From NCBI RefSeq assembly GCF_000428765.1, contig NZ_AUAO01000003.1:492006-556005 (forward strand): a stretch of DNA of 64,000 nt. The letters run 5' to 3'. Below, one piece after another: positions 47,448 through 55,957 of this stretch. Numbering within the stretch: the stretch's first letter is position 1; each line of letters opens with the position of its first letter. This stretch comes from Brevundimonas aveniformis DSM 17977 (lineage in GTDB: Bacteria; Pseudomonadota; Alphaproteobacteria; Caulobacterales; Caulobacteraceae). The notes under the pieces were generated by a model that was not told the DNA's origin, ran no database searches, and saw only the letters and a program-made list of their open reading frames with translations. The translations under genes and the position numbers were made by a program.

Positions 47448-50444
47448 TTAGAAGTCCTGGGTCAGACCGAAGAAGAAGTAACGGCCCATCGCATCGTAGG
47501 TCTGCGGATAGGTGTTGTTGTTACCCGTGGTGCCGACCGAGTAGGACAGCGGCGGGTCGTTGTCGAGCACGTTGTTCACACCGAACCGGAGGCGCGTGGT
47601 GTCACGCACTTGCCAGAAGCCGGCGAGATCGAAGTAGTTCTCGGCGTCGAAGTCACGGTCCAGGCGCGGTCCGCTGGTCAGTTCACCAGTCAGAGGAGCC
47701 AGGGCTGCGATCTCAACCGCACCGATGTAGCGCCACGTACCGGAGACCTCGAAAGCCCACGGGCTTTCCCAGGACACGCGCATACGGTGACGCCATTCAG
47801 GGTTCGGCGTACCGCAGACGGCACCATAGTAACCCGCACAGTCAAACGCCGGCAGGCCGAGGCCGCTGTCCTGAATGTGCTCACGCAGCCAGGTACCCGC
47901 GAAGTTGACGCTCATCCGACCGAAGTCTTCCATGCCCAAGCTGTCGAGGTTGAAACCATAGTTGGCGTTCACGTCCACACCCGAGGTCGTCAGACCCCCG
48001 ATGTTGGTGTTCAGGTCGGTGACCACGCCGTCACCGTTCCACAGCGAACCGTTGGCCGAGTTCCGGCTGATCTGGCCACATGCCGACGTGTTGTTGGCGT
48101 AGAAGCAGGCCAGGGTCACGAACAGCGGGTTCCGCGGCGAGATCAGATCCTCAACCTCGATGTTGTAGTAGTCCACCGACAGGTTGAAGCCCGGGATAAA
48201 GTCCGGCGTGAACACGAAACCGACGGTGTAGGTATCGGCCTGTTCCGGGTCCAGAGTCGGCATACCGCCCTGGATCCAGTTGTACTGGCCAGCCGGGCTG
48301 GTCAGGAAGCCACCGGCAGCTTGGCCAGGCGTCACCTGCCACGGGTTCAAGCCCTGACAGTTGGCAGCCGGAGCCGTGCCGTCGCCGTTCGGGTCGGTCA
48401 GGTCACAGGGATCGTCATCCATGTCGTACAGGTTGAAGCCCTGGGCCTGGAACAGCTCGATGATGTTCGGAGCCCGGACCGCGTGCTGGAAGCTACCGCG
48501 GAAGCGCAGCGACGGAACCGGAGCCCAGTCGGCGCCGAACTTGTAGGTGTTAGCTTCACCGCCGAGTTCATAGTCCGAGTAACGGAAGGCGAGATCCACC
48601 GACAGCTGGTCGGCCCAAGCCTGACCTTCAGCCAGCGGAACCTGGGCTTCGAAGAACAGATCGTAGTTGTCGTTCACACCCTCGAGGCCGATCGTGGGAC
48701 CGCCCTGACCGGCACCATCGCCCGAAGCGAAGGCGGCGTCGGTGGTGCTGGAGATCGTGTCACGGCGATACTCGGCACCGAGAGCCACCTGCACGCCACG
48801 CGAAGCCCAGGGGCTCTGCATGCCGTAACCACCCAGGTCACCCGTGATGGCACCCTGAATGATCTGCTGCGTCGTGCGGCCCGTCTGGATCAGCGGGATC
48901 TGCAGGTAATCAAGCTGGGCTTGCGTTACGCCACCGATCGAGAACACGTCGTAAGGAACGCAGTTCGGGTCGGTGCCGTTGACCACCGAACGGCAGGTCG
49001 GGGTGCCGGCAACGTCAATAACGTCCAGGGCACGGGCCAGGCGGGAAACCGAGAAGTCATTGCGATAGACGCGCGACAGCTCGACCTGCGAGTACTGGGC
49101 GAAGACGTCGTACGACCAGAAGTCGTTGATCGGGCCGCGAACGCCGCCGACCATGCGGTACGACTGATAGCCGAGGTCGTCCTGACGACCGCCACCTTCA
49201 ACGTTACGACGACCGATGTAGAGGGTCGTGCTGTTGCCGGCCAGGATATCCGCCGCCGAACACCCGATGGCCGTGGCCTGGGCGTTCGTCATCAACGGGT
49301 TGTCGCAGTTGATGGTCGAGTTGTTGAAGAACGAGCCCGACGGCGCGATCTGAGCGATCGACGAATAGTCGGTGAACATCATGTCCGCATACAGCTCGGC
49401 ATGATCGTTCAGTTCATACGACGCAAATGCACCGAACGAATAACGCTCATCGGGACGCTGGAAGTAGTTCAGCGGGCCGAAGTTGTAGGCGTGTGCAGCC
49501 GTGCTGTACGGAATGAAGTTCCCGGTGATCGGGTCCAGCGTGTAGTTATAGGTCGCGAAGTCCGTGAAACGGGCCGGGGCCGTGGTCGACGAACCACCGC
49601 AGGTGAAATTGCCACCCGCTTCACCGCCAAGCGAACAGGACGAATAGTCGCGCTCGCCGCCAATGATGTAGTCGTTGTTACGATACGACAGATAGCCGGT
49701 GATGTTGGCACGGCCATCGTCAGATCCGGTGCCGATAACCAGGGTCACGTCACGGCTGTAGCCGTCCATGACGTTGTCGGCCGGCAGGCGGAACTGCGAC
49801 GGGTTGGTCGTGCCACGCGTCGCAATCACATTGCGCAGGTTGCCCGGGCCGTCATAGTCATTGTTATGCTGGTAGAAGCCGTACTGCATATCCAGCTGAA
49901 CGCCCTGGAAATTGCGGCGCATGATGAAGTTCACAACGCCGGCCAGCGCGTCCGAACCGTAAACGGCCGAGGCACCACCGGTCAGGACTTCAACCCGCTC
50001 AACGAGCTGACCCGGGATCTGGTTCAGGTCCGAGGCGGCGTCGTTCGGCGAGCCGTAGCCCAGTCGGCGACCATCGACCAGGACCAGGGTGCGGTTTTCG
50101 CCGCCCGAGAAGGCCGTGCCGAGGTTACGCAGCGACACCGTCGCCGTACCCGTTGCGCCGTTAGAAACCGTCGAGTTCTGCGCGGCGAAGGCCTGCGGCA
50201 GTTGCGTCACCAGGTCCTCGACGCGGGTCACGCCCGCGACATCAATGTCTTCGCCCGTGACCTGGGTCACCGGGCTGGTGGTTACGAGGTTCGGCTGCGG
50301 AATGCGCGAACCGGTGATGACGATTTCGGCGACATCGTCCGGCTGGCTCTGGGCCAGAGCCGGCGTGGCGGCAAAGGCCGACACGGCAACGCCTGCAATC
50401 ATCGTGGAGGCCAACAGGCGCTCACGAACGGTTTGAATCTTCAA
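47448..50444 (-). CDS. TonB-dependent outer membrane receptor
   Basis: A 998-residue receptor that starts at TTG (50444). A near-perfect CAGGAGGT sits seven bases upstream and the translation MKIQTVRERLLASTMIAGVA is a proper signal peptide ending PALAQ, so this start is well supported. The TonB-box-like EIVITGSRIPQP is followed by a plug with VSLRNLG, TLVLVDGRRLG and VERVEVLTGGASAVYGSDALAGVVNFIMRR. The barrel ends YFFFGLTQDF. It belongs to the same broad class as the receptor at 38426-41467 and shares an upstream sequence motif with it. The ligand is unknown. Confidence 0.94.
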   Translation of the reverse strand: MKIQTVRERLLASTMIAGVAVSAFAATPALAQSQPDDVAEIVITGSRIPQPNLVTTSPVTQVTGEDIDVAGVTRVEDLVTQLPQAFAAQNSTVSNGATGTATVSLRNLGTAFSGGENRTLVLVDGRRLGYGSPNDAASDLNQIPGQLVERVEVLTGGASAVYGSDALAGVVNFIMRRNFQGVQLDMQYGFYQHNNDYDGPGNLRNVIATRGTTNPSQFRLPADNVMDGYSRDVTLVIGTGSDDGRANITGYLSYRNNDYIIGGERDYSSCSLGGEAGGNFTCGGSSTTAPARFTDFATYNYTLDPITGNFIPYSTAAHAYNFGPLNYFQRPDERYSFGAFASYELNDHAELYADMMFTDYSSIAQIAPSGSFFNNSTINCDNPLMTNAQATAIGCSAADILAGNSTTLYIGRRNVEGGGRQDDLGYQSYRMVGGVRGPINDFWSYDVFAQYSQVELSRVYRNDFSVSRLARALDVIDVAGTPTCRSVVNGTDPNCVPYDVFSIGGVTQAQLDYLQIPLIQTGRTTQQIIQGAITGDLGGYGMQSPWASRGVQVALGAEYRRDTISSTTDAAFASGDGAGQGGPTIGLEGVNDNYDLFFEAQVPLAEGQAWADQLSVDLAFRYSDYELGGEANTYKFGADWAPVPSLRFRGSFQHAVRAPNIIELFQAQGFNLYDMDDDPCDLTDPNGDGTAPAANCQGLNPWQVTPGQAAGGFLTSPAGQYNWIQGGMPTLDPEQADTYTVGFVFTPDFIPGFNLSVDYYNIEVEDLISPRNPLFVTLACFYANNTSACGQISRNSANGSLWNGDGVVTDLNTNIGGLTTSGVDVNANYGFNLDSLGMEDFGRMSVNFAGTWLREHIQDSGLGLPAFDCAGYYGAVCGTPNPEWRHRMRVSWESPWAFEVSGTWRYIGAVEIAALAPLTGELTSGPRLDRDFDAENYFDLAGFWQVRDTTRLRFGVNNVLDNDPPLSYSVGTTGNNNTYPQTYDAMGRYFFFGLTQDF

Positions 50445-50744
50445 AGGTCTACCTCCTGAGCCCGGCGTCGAAGTCCGTCGGATGACGACCCTCCCCCCGC
50501 CTAAGCGATTTGCAACCCAACAGGCGGACACCTGTCGGGATCGTTTCAGTTACGATTCTGTGGCGAGTCTGGTCAACATGAATGCTAGGTTTTGCCTTGT
50601 TCTGCTGGCGCGTGTCTCAATCTCGCCACAGGTGCGACAACCGTGCGACAGGACGATTTTTCGCGCGCTCATTGAATGGCCATTGCATGGCTCGCGAGCC
50701 GCGCGAATATGGTAGGCCGATCCCGGCGCGTAAGGAGCACCCCG
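50445..50744. promoter_or_regulatory. Divergent upstream region with inverted and direct repeats
   Basis: There is no gene in these 300 bases. TGTGGCGAG (50559-50567) and CTCGCCACA (50622-50630) form a perfect inverted repeat 54 bases apart. GTGCGACA occurs twice, at 50632-50639 and 50643-50650. The CGCCACAG core is shared with the region upstream of the other TonB receptor. AAGGAG at 50732-50737 serves the gene at 50745. Confidence 0.45.
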
Positions 50745-51263
50745 ATGAAGCAGTGGTATTTGGCCGGCGTCCTGATGGCCGTTTCCGGGGGCCCGGCGCT
50801 AGCTCAGGACGATCAGAGGGCTCCCGTGCTGGAACAGCTGGCGGCCTGCCGGGCTCAGCCCGATCCCGGACTGCGTCTGGCTTGCTACGATGCCGCCGCC
50901 GCCGCCCTCGATAGCGCCGAGCGTTCCGGCGACGTTGTCGTCCTGGATCGCGCCCAGATGCAGGAGACACGGCGCAGCCTGTTCGGGTTCTCGGTGCCCA
51001 GCCTCGACATCTTCGGCGGCGCTCGTGAGGGCGAAGAGGAGGTGATCGACAATGTGTCCTATGTCGTGCGCTCCGCCCGTGAGGCCCGCCAGGGCGAATG
51101 GGTCTTCGTCATGGAGGACGGCTCCATCTGGCGTCAGATCGACGGACGTATGTGGGGTCGGCCCCGTGCCGGTGAACCGGCCGTCGTCCGGCGCGCAGCC
51201 CTCGGCAGCTTCTTCCTGAACGTAGGTGATGCCCCGGCCATTCGGGTTCGGCGCGAACAGTGA
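50745..51263 (+). CDS. Exported protein with CxxxxDxxxRLxCYD-type motif, unknown function
   Basis: A 172-residue periplasmic protein with signal peptide MKQWYLAGVLMAVSGGPALAQ. The mature N-terminus, VLEQLAACRAQPDPGLRLACYDAAAAAL, is a motif common in alphaproteobacterial envelope proteins, where the two cysteines probably bond. The C-terminal half, VSYVVRSAREARQGEWVFVMEDGSIWRQIDGRMWGRPRAG, is a beta domain in which a surface reads like a small SH3-type barrel. The start has AAGGAG at ideal spacing. The next gene overlaps its stop (GTGA), so the two are coupled. Confidence 0.85.
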   Translation: MKQWYLAGVLMAVSGGPALAQDDQRAPVLEQLAACRAQPDPGLRLACYDAAAAALDSAERSGDVVVLDRAQMQETRRSLFGFSVPSLDIFGGAREGEEEVIDNVSYVVRSAREARQGEWVFVMEDGSIWRQIDGRMWGRPRAGEPAVVRRAALGSFFLNVGDAPAIRVRREQ

Positions 51264-51655
51264 ATCGTTTCCTCGACGAACGCGTCTCGGTGTCCGGTCA
51301 GGTTGCACCGAGTCAGGTTGCTGATCTGGCCGCCGACGGGGTCACGGTCCTCATCTGCAATCGCCCCGACCATGAGGAGCCGGGCCAGCCGACCCTGGCT
51401 GAGATGGCCGGGGCCGCCGAGGCCGCCGGCATTCGTTTCGTCGCCCGCCCCTTTCAGGGACGCCCGGGGCCGGATGCCGTTGAGGTCATGGCGGAGATAT
51501 TGGGTTCGGGGGAACGAGCCCATGCCTTCTGTCGCTCGGGCATGAGATCCGCCGCAACCTGGGCGCTGGCCGAGGTTCAACGGGGTCGACCAGTGGATGA
51601 GGTTCTGGCCGCTGGCCGGGCCGCCGGTTACGATCTGGCCGGGCTGTTCACCTAG
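51260..51655 (+). CDS. TIGR01244 / DUF442 sulfurtransferase-phosphatase family protein
   Basis: A 131-residue protein of the family found alone or fused to metallo-beta-lactamase domains (Blh-like). It has FLDERVSVSGQVAPSQVADLAADGVTVLICNRPDHEEPGQP and the active-site loop HAFCRSGMRSAATWAL, with a Cys-x5-Arg pattern like rhodanese or dual-specificity phosphatase. It begins at a GTG overlapping the previous stop. Related proteins take part in sulfide metabolism or biofilm control. A separate MBL-fold hydrolase gene lies just downstream (51846-52769), which mirrors the fused arrangement, but that enzyme looks like the LACTB2 type instead. Confidence 0.88.
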   Translation: MNRFLDERVSVSGQVAPSQVADLAADGVTVLICNRPDHEEPGQPTLAEMAGAAEAAGIRFVARPFQGRPGPDAVEVMAEILGSGERAHAFCRSGMRSAATWALAEVQRGRPVDEVLAAGRAAGYDLAGLFT

Positions 51656-51801
51656 TGCGAGACGGCCACGCGGACTGAATAGGGGGCCGGCTCGGGCGTA
51701 CAGGACGCGACAGCAAAGACCTGTGCCGCCATGAGACACAACAGGGCCGCAGCGACGCGCTGGAGCCGATTTGAAACAGCAAGGGCGGCTGCAAGGGCCA
51801 T
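51652..51801 (-). CDS. Possible small exported peptide
   Basis: A 49-residue frame, opening MALAAALAVSNRLQRVAAALLCLMAA, has a hydrophobic N-terminal half followed by CTPEPAPYSVRVAVSH. It could be a small secreted or lipid-anchored peptide. TTTGGAG lies ten bases upstream of the ATG. It overlaps the stop of the convergent DUF442 gene by a few bases. Support is weak, since GC-rich DNA gives such frames by chance. Confidence 0.3.
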   Translation of the reverse strand: MALAAALAVSNRLQRVAAALLCLMAAQVFAVASCTPEPAPYSVRVAVSH

Positions 51802-51845
51802 GACCGGCGATCTCCAAAGGTTTACGAGACGTAAACGCAAGCCTC

Positions 51846-52769
51846 TTGCCGAGTGAGATCGTGATCCCGTTTGTCCGCGAATTTGAGTTTGCCTATGGCC
51901 GCTGCGACGCCGTCGCCCCGCAGATCCGCCGCGTGGTGGCCGAGAACCCTGGCCCGTTCACCTTCACGGGGACCGGAACCTACATCGTCGGCGAAGGGAC
52001 GGTTGCGGTCATTGACCCCGGCCCTCGGCTGGAGCCGCACCTTTCGGCCCTTATGGCCGCCCTCGCAGGGGAAACGGTCAGCCACATTCTGGTGACCCAT
52101 ACCCACGCCGATCATGCCCCGCTGGCCCGGCCTCTGGCGGACGCCTTGGGTGGCGTCCCTATCCTCGCCGCCGAACCGCCAATCCTCGGCCAGGACCTGG
52201 CTGATACCGGTGAAGAGGGCTTCGATCTGGACTTCAGCCCCGATCAGGTCCTGACGGACGGGGACCGGATCGAAGGGCCCGGCTGGACACTCGAGGCCGT
52301 GGCCACGCCGGGGCATACTTCCAATCATCTGGCGTTCGCCCTGCCCGAACAGAACGCCCTGTTCAGCGGCGATCACATCATGGGCTGGTCGACCACGGTG
52401 GTGATCCCGCCCGACGGGGACATGGACGCCTACCTCGATAGTCTGGAGCGGGTCCGCCAGGGCGGCTTTGCGACCCTTTGGCCGACGCACGGCCCTCCCA
52501 TCACCGACGTCGCGCCATTCCTGGTCGCGTACCGGGATCACCGGCTCGCCCGCGAGGCTCAGATCGTGGGCCGGCTCGAGGCGGGTGATCAAACCATCGC
52601 CGAGATCGTTCCGGTCCTCTACGCCGCGGTTGATCGACGCCTTTGGCCGGCAGCCGGCCTATCGGTCCTTGCCCACCTCATCCGGCTGTCCCGGCATGGG
52701 ATCGTTCGGGGGACGTCGACCGGGAATGCGGATCTCCCAGGGTTGGCCAGCCGATTCAGCCTGGTCTGA
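51846..52769 (+). CDS. MBL-fold metallohydrolase (LACTB2-like)
   Basis: A 307-residue cytosolic hydrolase. The metal motif is VTHTHADHAPLARPLADALGG, the second histidine lies in TPGHTSNHLAFALPEQNALFSGDHIMGW and the third in WPTHGPP. A C-terminal winged-helix-like region (about residues 225-285, AREAQIVGRLEAGDQTIAEIVPVLY) is typical of the LACTB2 group, some of which are endoribonucleases. The start is uncertain: TTG at 51846 gives the usual N-terminus but lacks a ribosome site; GTG at 51861 is possible. Its 3' end overlaps the convergent M48 gene by 111 bases. Confidence 0.88.
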   Translation: MPSEIVIPFVREFEFAYGRCDAVAPQIRRVVAENPGPFTFTGTGTYIVGEGTVAVIDPGPRLEPHLSALMAALAGETVSHILVTHTHADHAPLARPLADALGGVPILAAEPPILGQDLADTGEEGFDLDFSPDQVLTDGDRIEGPGWTLEAVATPGHTSNHLAFALPEQNALFSGDHIMGWSTTVVIPPDGDMDAYLDSLERVRQGGFATLWPTHGPPITDVAPFLVAYRDHRLAREAQIVGRLEAGDQTIAEIVPVLYAAVDRRLWPAAGLSVLAHLIRLSRHGIVRGTSTGNADLPGLASRFSLV

Positions 52770-53813
52770 CGCACAGGCGCGACGCAGGGCCTGCCAATCC
52801 GTGTCGTTCATGGCGGGTGCCCCCTCGCGCTCCGCCGCTCGAGCTGCCGCGATGCGTCGGTCGGTATTGGGATGGGTCATCCACCATTCGGAGACTTCAT
52901 CAACCTGTTCCGGGGCATCCAATTCCTCCTCGGCCATACGCTCGAAGAAGTCACCCATACCGCGCGAGGACATCCCCGCCGCATGGAGATAGGCGCGGCC
53001 GTGTTCGTCGGCCTCGGTTTCAGCCGCTCGCCCAAAACTCAGTTCAGAGGCCTGACCGGCCAGGAGCACGGCCTGCTGTCCCGCGCCGGTACCGCCCCCG
53101 ACGACGAGATCCAGCAGCATCCCGGCCCCGAGGCTGCGCCACACACCTTGCATGACGTGGCGGCGTTCGACGTGGGCAATCTCGTGGGCCAGAACACCGG
53201 CCACCTCATCCGGCGTCTCGGCGGCTTCGATCAGATCGCCGGTCACCAGAACATGCCCGCCGGGCAAGGCGAAGGCGTTGATCATCGGCGCGTGAACGGC
53301 CCGTGCCTGGATCGGGAAAGGTGATTGGGTCTGGTCGGCCAGTTGATCCGCCAGCCGCTGGAGGGCGGCCTGGCCCGCCTCGCCTTCGCAGGCTGGAAAA
53401 ATACCTGAAAGCTGGGCGTTGTAGTTCTCGCCCATGCGCGCCTCGTAGTCGATCGGGGTCGCGCGCGCCAAAGGTCCAGAGGCCATCGGTATGCCGACAA
53501 AGACCAGCAGCCCCGTCGCCACCGCCGCAACCACCAGACCGATGACGAGCGCCCCGCCACCGGCGGCAGAATGGCGCCGGACCTGACGCTGTCCGGCTGT
53601 CAGCTGTCGCCACTCGGATGTCGCCAGGACCAGCCGCGCGTCCGAGCGGCGGCGCGACACGCGCGCTTGGTCCCGGTCGATGTCCACCGCCAGTTCAGTC
53701 GCTGGCCAGGCATGCGTCTGGCCGGCGGTTTCGATCACCAGGGTTGTGCCGTCGAACCGCACCTCGGCCGCATGCGAGGTGGCGTCGGTCCCGTCGTAGA
53801 AGCGACCTTGCAT
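52659..53813 (-). CDS. M48 family peptidase with one membrane anchor
   Basis: A 384-residue protein. The N-terminal 80 residues form a small strand-rich domain. A membrane segment at about residues 88-112 (ALVIGLVVAAVATGLLVFVGIP) is followed by a periplasmic or cytosolic M48 domain with zinc site LAHEIAHVERRH and third ligand in AAETEADEHGRAYLHAAGM. THPNTDRRIAAAR is the usual end of the domain. It starts nine bases after the DUF898 stop, so the two form an operon. A DUF898 neighbour is common for this group, and both may be involved in membrane protein maintenance. Confidence 0.9.
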   Translation of the reverse strand: MQGRFYDGTDATSHAAEVRFDGTTLVIETAGQTHAWPATELAVDIDRDQARVSRRRSDARLVLATSEWRQLTAGQRQVRRHSAAGGGALVIGLVVAAVATGLLVFVGIPMASGPLARATPIDYEARMGENYNAQLSGIFPACEGEAGQAALQRLADQLADQTQSPFPIQARAVHAPMINAFALPGGHVLVTGDLIEAAETPDEVAGVLAHEIAHVERRHVMQGVWRSLGAGMLLDLVVGGGTGAGQQAVLLAGQASELSFGRAAETEADEHGRAYLHAAGMSSRGMGDFFERMAEEELDAPEQVDEVSEWWMTHPNTDRRIAAARAAEREGAPAMNDTDWQALRRACASDQAESAGQPWEIRIPGRRPPNDPMPGQPDEVGKDR

Positions 53814-53822
53814 GTCTGCCCC

Positions 53823-55073
53823 CTAGATCAGCGAGAAGCCAAAGGCATCGGCCAGACCTTCGGCCGTGCGCGGCCCTGGCGGGGCCTGATGTGCCTCATC
53901 AAGGCGGGCCGTTCCCGTCGAACGCATCCGCGTGACCAGATACTTCGCCGAGCGCGCCTGTATCAGCGGCATCAACAGTCCCAGACTGAGGACGAGAATC
54001 ACAATGTTCGTGCAGGTAAGCCACCACAGGGACAGGGCCCCCGCCTTCATGTCGAACTGGGCATCATCCAGGCTGATACCAGCGGTGACCGAGCGCAGCA
54101 CCGCAGCATCGTAGGGCGACCAAACCAGCGCAATGAACGGCAGGAGCAACAGCAAGGTGCCGTAGAACGCCAGCACCACCCAAACCGTCATGGGCACGGG
54201 TGCCGCCTTCGCCGGATCGCTGGCCTCAGCCTGCTGCGCCATCTCGTGCGCGAAACTGCTCCAGACGTCCCCGCTTGTCGCCGCCACCGCGACAAACCCG
54301 ATGATCGTCAGGACGATCAGGCCAAGAGTCCCGAACCAACCCAACGCAAAGGGACCGTACAGGCCCACCGATTCTGATCTTGCCTGGTTCCAGCGAAAGG
54401 GCCGATCCCCAAAACGCATATGGTTCCAGACCTGCTCGGCCAGTAGTCGCGCGAACACCGGCTGGATCCAGCCGAAGGTCATGCCGTTGGCGATCTGCAT
54501 TCCCATCCACATCAGGCCGTAGGTCGGAGCCGAGCCGAACAGCACAAAGCGGATGCCACGCCAGGTCGTCCGACTGGCCATGTAGCGAAACGCGGTGAAC
54601 ATCCCGAAACCCCATAGCCAGAAGCCAAAGAGGTACAGCGGCAACAGCAGCAGGCTGAACTGTTCGTCCAGAAACTGAACCGCAAAGACGAACGCCAGGA
54701 AGGGCACACCCAGCATCACCGAGGCCAGCAGAAACCCGAAAAAGAGCTCTTTGCCCCGACCGGTGTATTCAAACGCCTCGTCGTTCACCCGCACGCTACG
54801 CCAGACCCGGCGGCGCACCTCGGTCTTCCCCCAGAACCGATACAGCGTCAGGGTCACAATATTCAGCAAGCCGTTGATCAGGCTTATTTTGAAGAAGTCC
54901 CGTGTTCTCAGGGTCGTGGAAAAGACAATCGACTGCCCGCCACCGCCTCCCGCCTGAGCCGCGTCGCCCATCGGGGTATCCAGGATGTCGCCAGGGCCTG
55001 CACCTGCGGCGGCCTGGGTGACGGGCACGGCACCCCCCGGCACCCCGTTCGCATGGTCGTTGTTGTCAGACAC
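53823..55073 (-). CDS. DUF898 family (YjgN-like) multi-pass membrane protein
   Basis: A 416-residue protein. A short Gly/Ala-rich N-terminus is followed by the DUF898 core: RDFFKISLINGLLNIVTLTLYRFWGKTEVRRRVWRSVRVNDEAFEYTGRGKELFFGFL, then about six to eight membrane segments. YRFWGKTEVRR and EYTGRGKELF are diagnostic. I place the start at a GTG at 55073 with GGGGG six bases upstream; the longer frame is not plausible. It is the upstream partner of the M48 peptidase. The role is unknown. Confidence 0.88.
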   Translation of the reverse strand: MSDNNDHANGVPGGAVPVTQAAAGAGPGDILDTPMGDAAQAGGGGGQSIVFSTTLRTRDFFKISLINGLLNIVTLTLYRFWGKTEVRRRVWRSVRVNDEAFEYTGRGKELFFGFLLASVMLGVPFLAFVFAVQFLDEQFSLLLLPLYLFGFWLWGFGMFTAFRYMASRTTWRGIRFVLFGSAPTYGLMWMGMQIANGMTFGWIQPVFARLLAEQVWNHMRFGDRPFRWNQARSESVGLYGPFALGWFGTLGLIVLTIIGFVAVAATSGDVWSSFAHEMAQQAEASDPAKAAPVPMTVWVVLAFYGTLLLLLPFIALVWSPYDAAVLRSVTAGISLDDAQFDMKAGALSLWWLTCTNIVILVLSLGLLMPLIQARSAKYLVTRMRSTGTARLDEAHQAPPGPRTAEGLADAFGFSLI

Positions 55074-55149
55074 AAAATACCCCCAAGATACGACAACCCC
55101 CGGTAGGTATCTGGCACGCGGGATCGACCGGCAACAAGCCGAGATGACC

Positions 55150-55917
55150 CTATTCGGAAAGACGCGCGACGACCCTTGCAGCCAGGCCACAGGTATCGCC
55201 CAGATCGGTCAGGCCGATCCGCTCAGCCACGCGAATGTCGGTCGCGCCCGGCTCGATCCGAACGACAACATCACGGGCGCGGCCAAAGAAGTTGCTTCTC
55301 TGGGTTCCCTCGACCCGCCATGGACTTTCGCCGATCACGACAACCCCTTCGGCTTCCAGCGCCGCGATCACCGCTTCGGGTTCAACCAGTCTCGGCACCG
55401 TGCGGGCCTGCGGACAGACTTCACTGTTGATTTCGGAAACCGGTCGGCCCGCCCAGACGGCCCAGGCTGGCCGAACATCGCCGATCGACCCACTGACCAC
55501 GGGGTCACCCGTCACCGGCCACGCCTCGTCGCCCCGGGCCGTCCGAATGAGATGACTGAACCCCAGCGGCCGGCTCCAGTCCGTCGCCGTTTCATGGATG
55601 GGAGGCAGGCTGTCAGCGCGCTGCTGGACGGTCAGAATCCCGGTAAACGTGGCCGCCGGCAGGATCAATCCAGCCAACAGCCAGGGCCACGCCTGGCGAA
55701 GGTTCCGCACCGACAGGGCGGCCAGCACCAAACCCAGGACGGTACCCAGAATCGACAGCCACCAGGCCAGCGGCTGGATCAGGAACCCCAGGGCTGTGTC
55801 AAAGCTGATCCAGCCGATGTCTGATCCCATGGCGGCGAATAGGACCACCAACGGAGCCGAAGCCCCCATCAGCGCGGATATCCAGCGCAAGGGCGACAAT
55901 GAGCGAGAACTAGCCAT
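55150..55917 (-). CDS. DUF1499 domain membrane protein
   Basis: A 255-residue protein. The N-terminal 100 residues hold three membrane segments (about 15-34, 45-66 and 76-100). The C-terminal domain is DUF1499: CPQARTVPRLVEPEAVIAALEAEGVVVIGESPWRVEGTQRS, then FGRARDVVVRIEPGATDIRVAERIGLTDLGDTCGLAARVVARL. The R(V/S)xxRxGxxDLG ending is characteristic of the family. No function is known. It is 40 bases downstream of the DUF389 gene on the same strand, so may share its transcript. Confidence 0.85.
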   Translation of the reverse strand: MASSRSLSPLRWISALMGASAPLVVLFAAMGSDIGWISFDTALGFLIQPLAWWLSILGTVLGLVLAALSVRNLRQAWPWLLAGLILPAATFTGILTVQQRADSLPPIHETATDWSRPLGFSHLIRTARGDEAWPVTGDPVVSGSIGDVRPAWAVWAGRPVSEINSEVCPQARTVPRLVEPEAVIAALEAEGVVVIGESPWRVEGTQRSNFFGRARDVVVRIEPGATDIRVAERIGLTDLGDTCGLAARVVARLSE

Positions 55918-55957
55918 GCCTGACCCTGAGGCTTCCTGTGGCCCGACTCAAGAGCCC

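Noticed and set aside
47355..50459. A 1034-residue plus-strand frame opposite the TonB receptor
   Set aside because: Val/Arg/Thr-rich antisense translation; the minus strand has signal peptide, plug and barrel.
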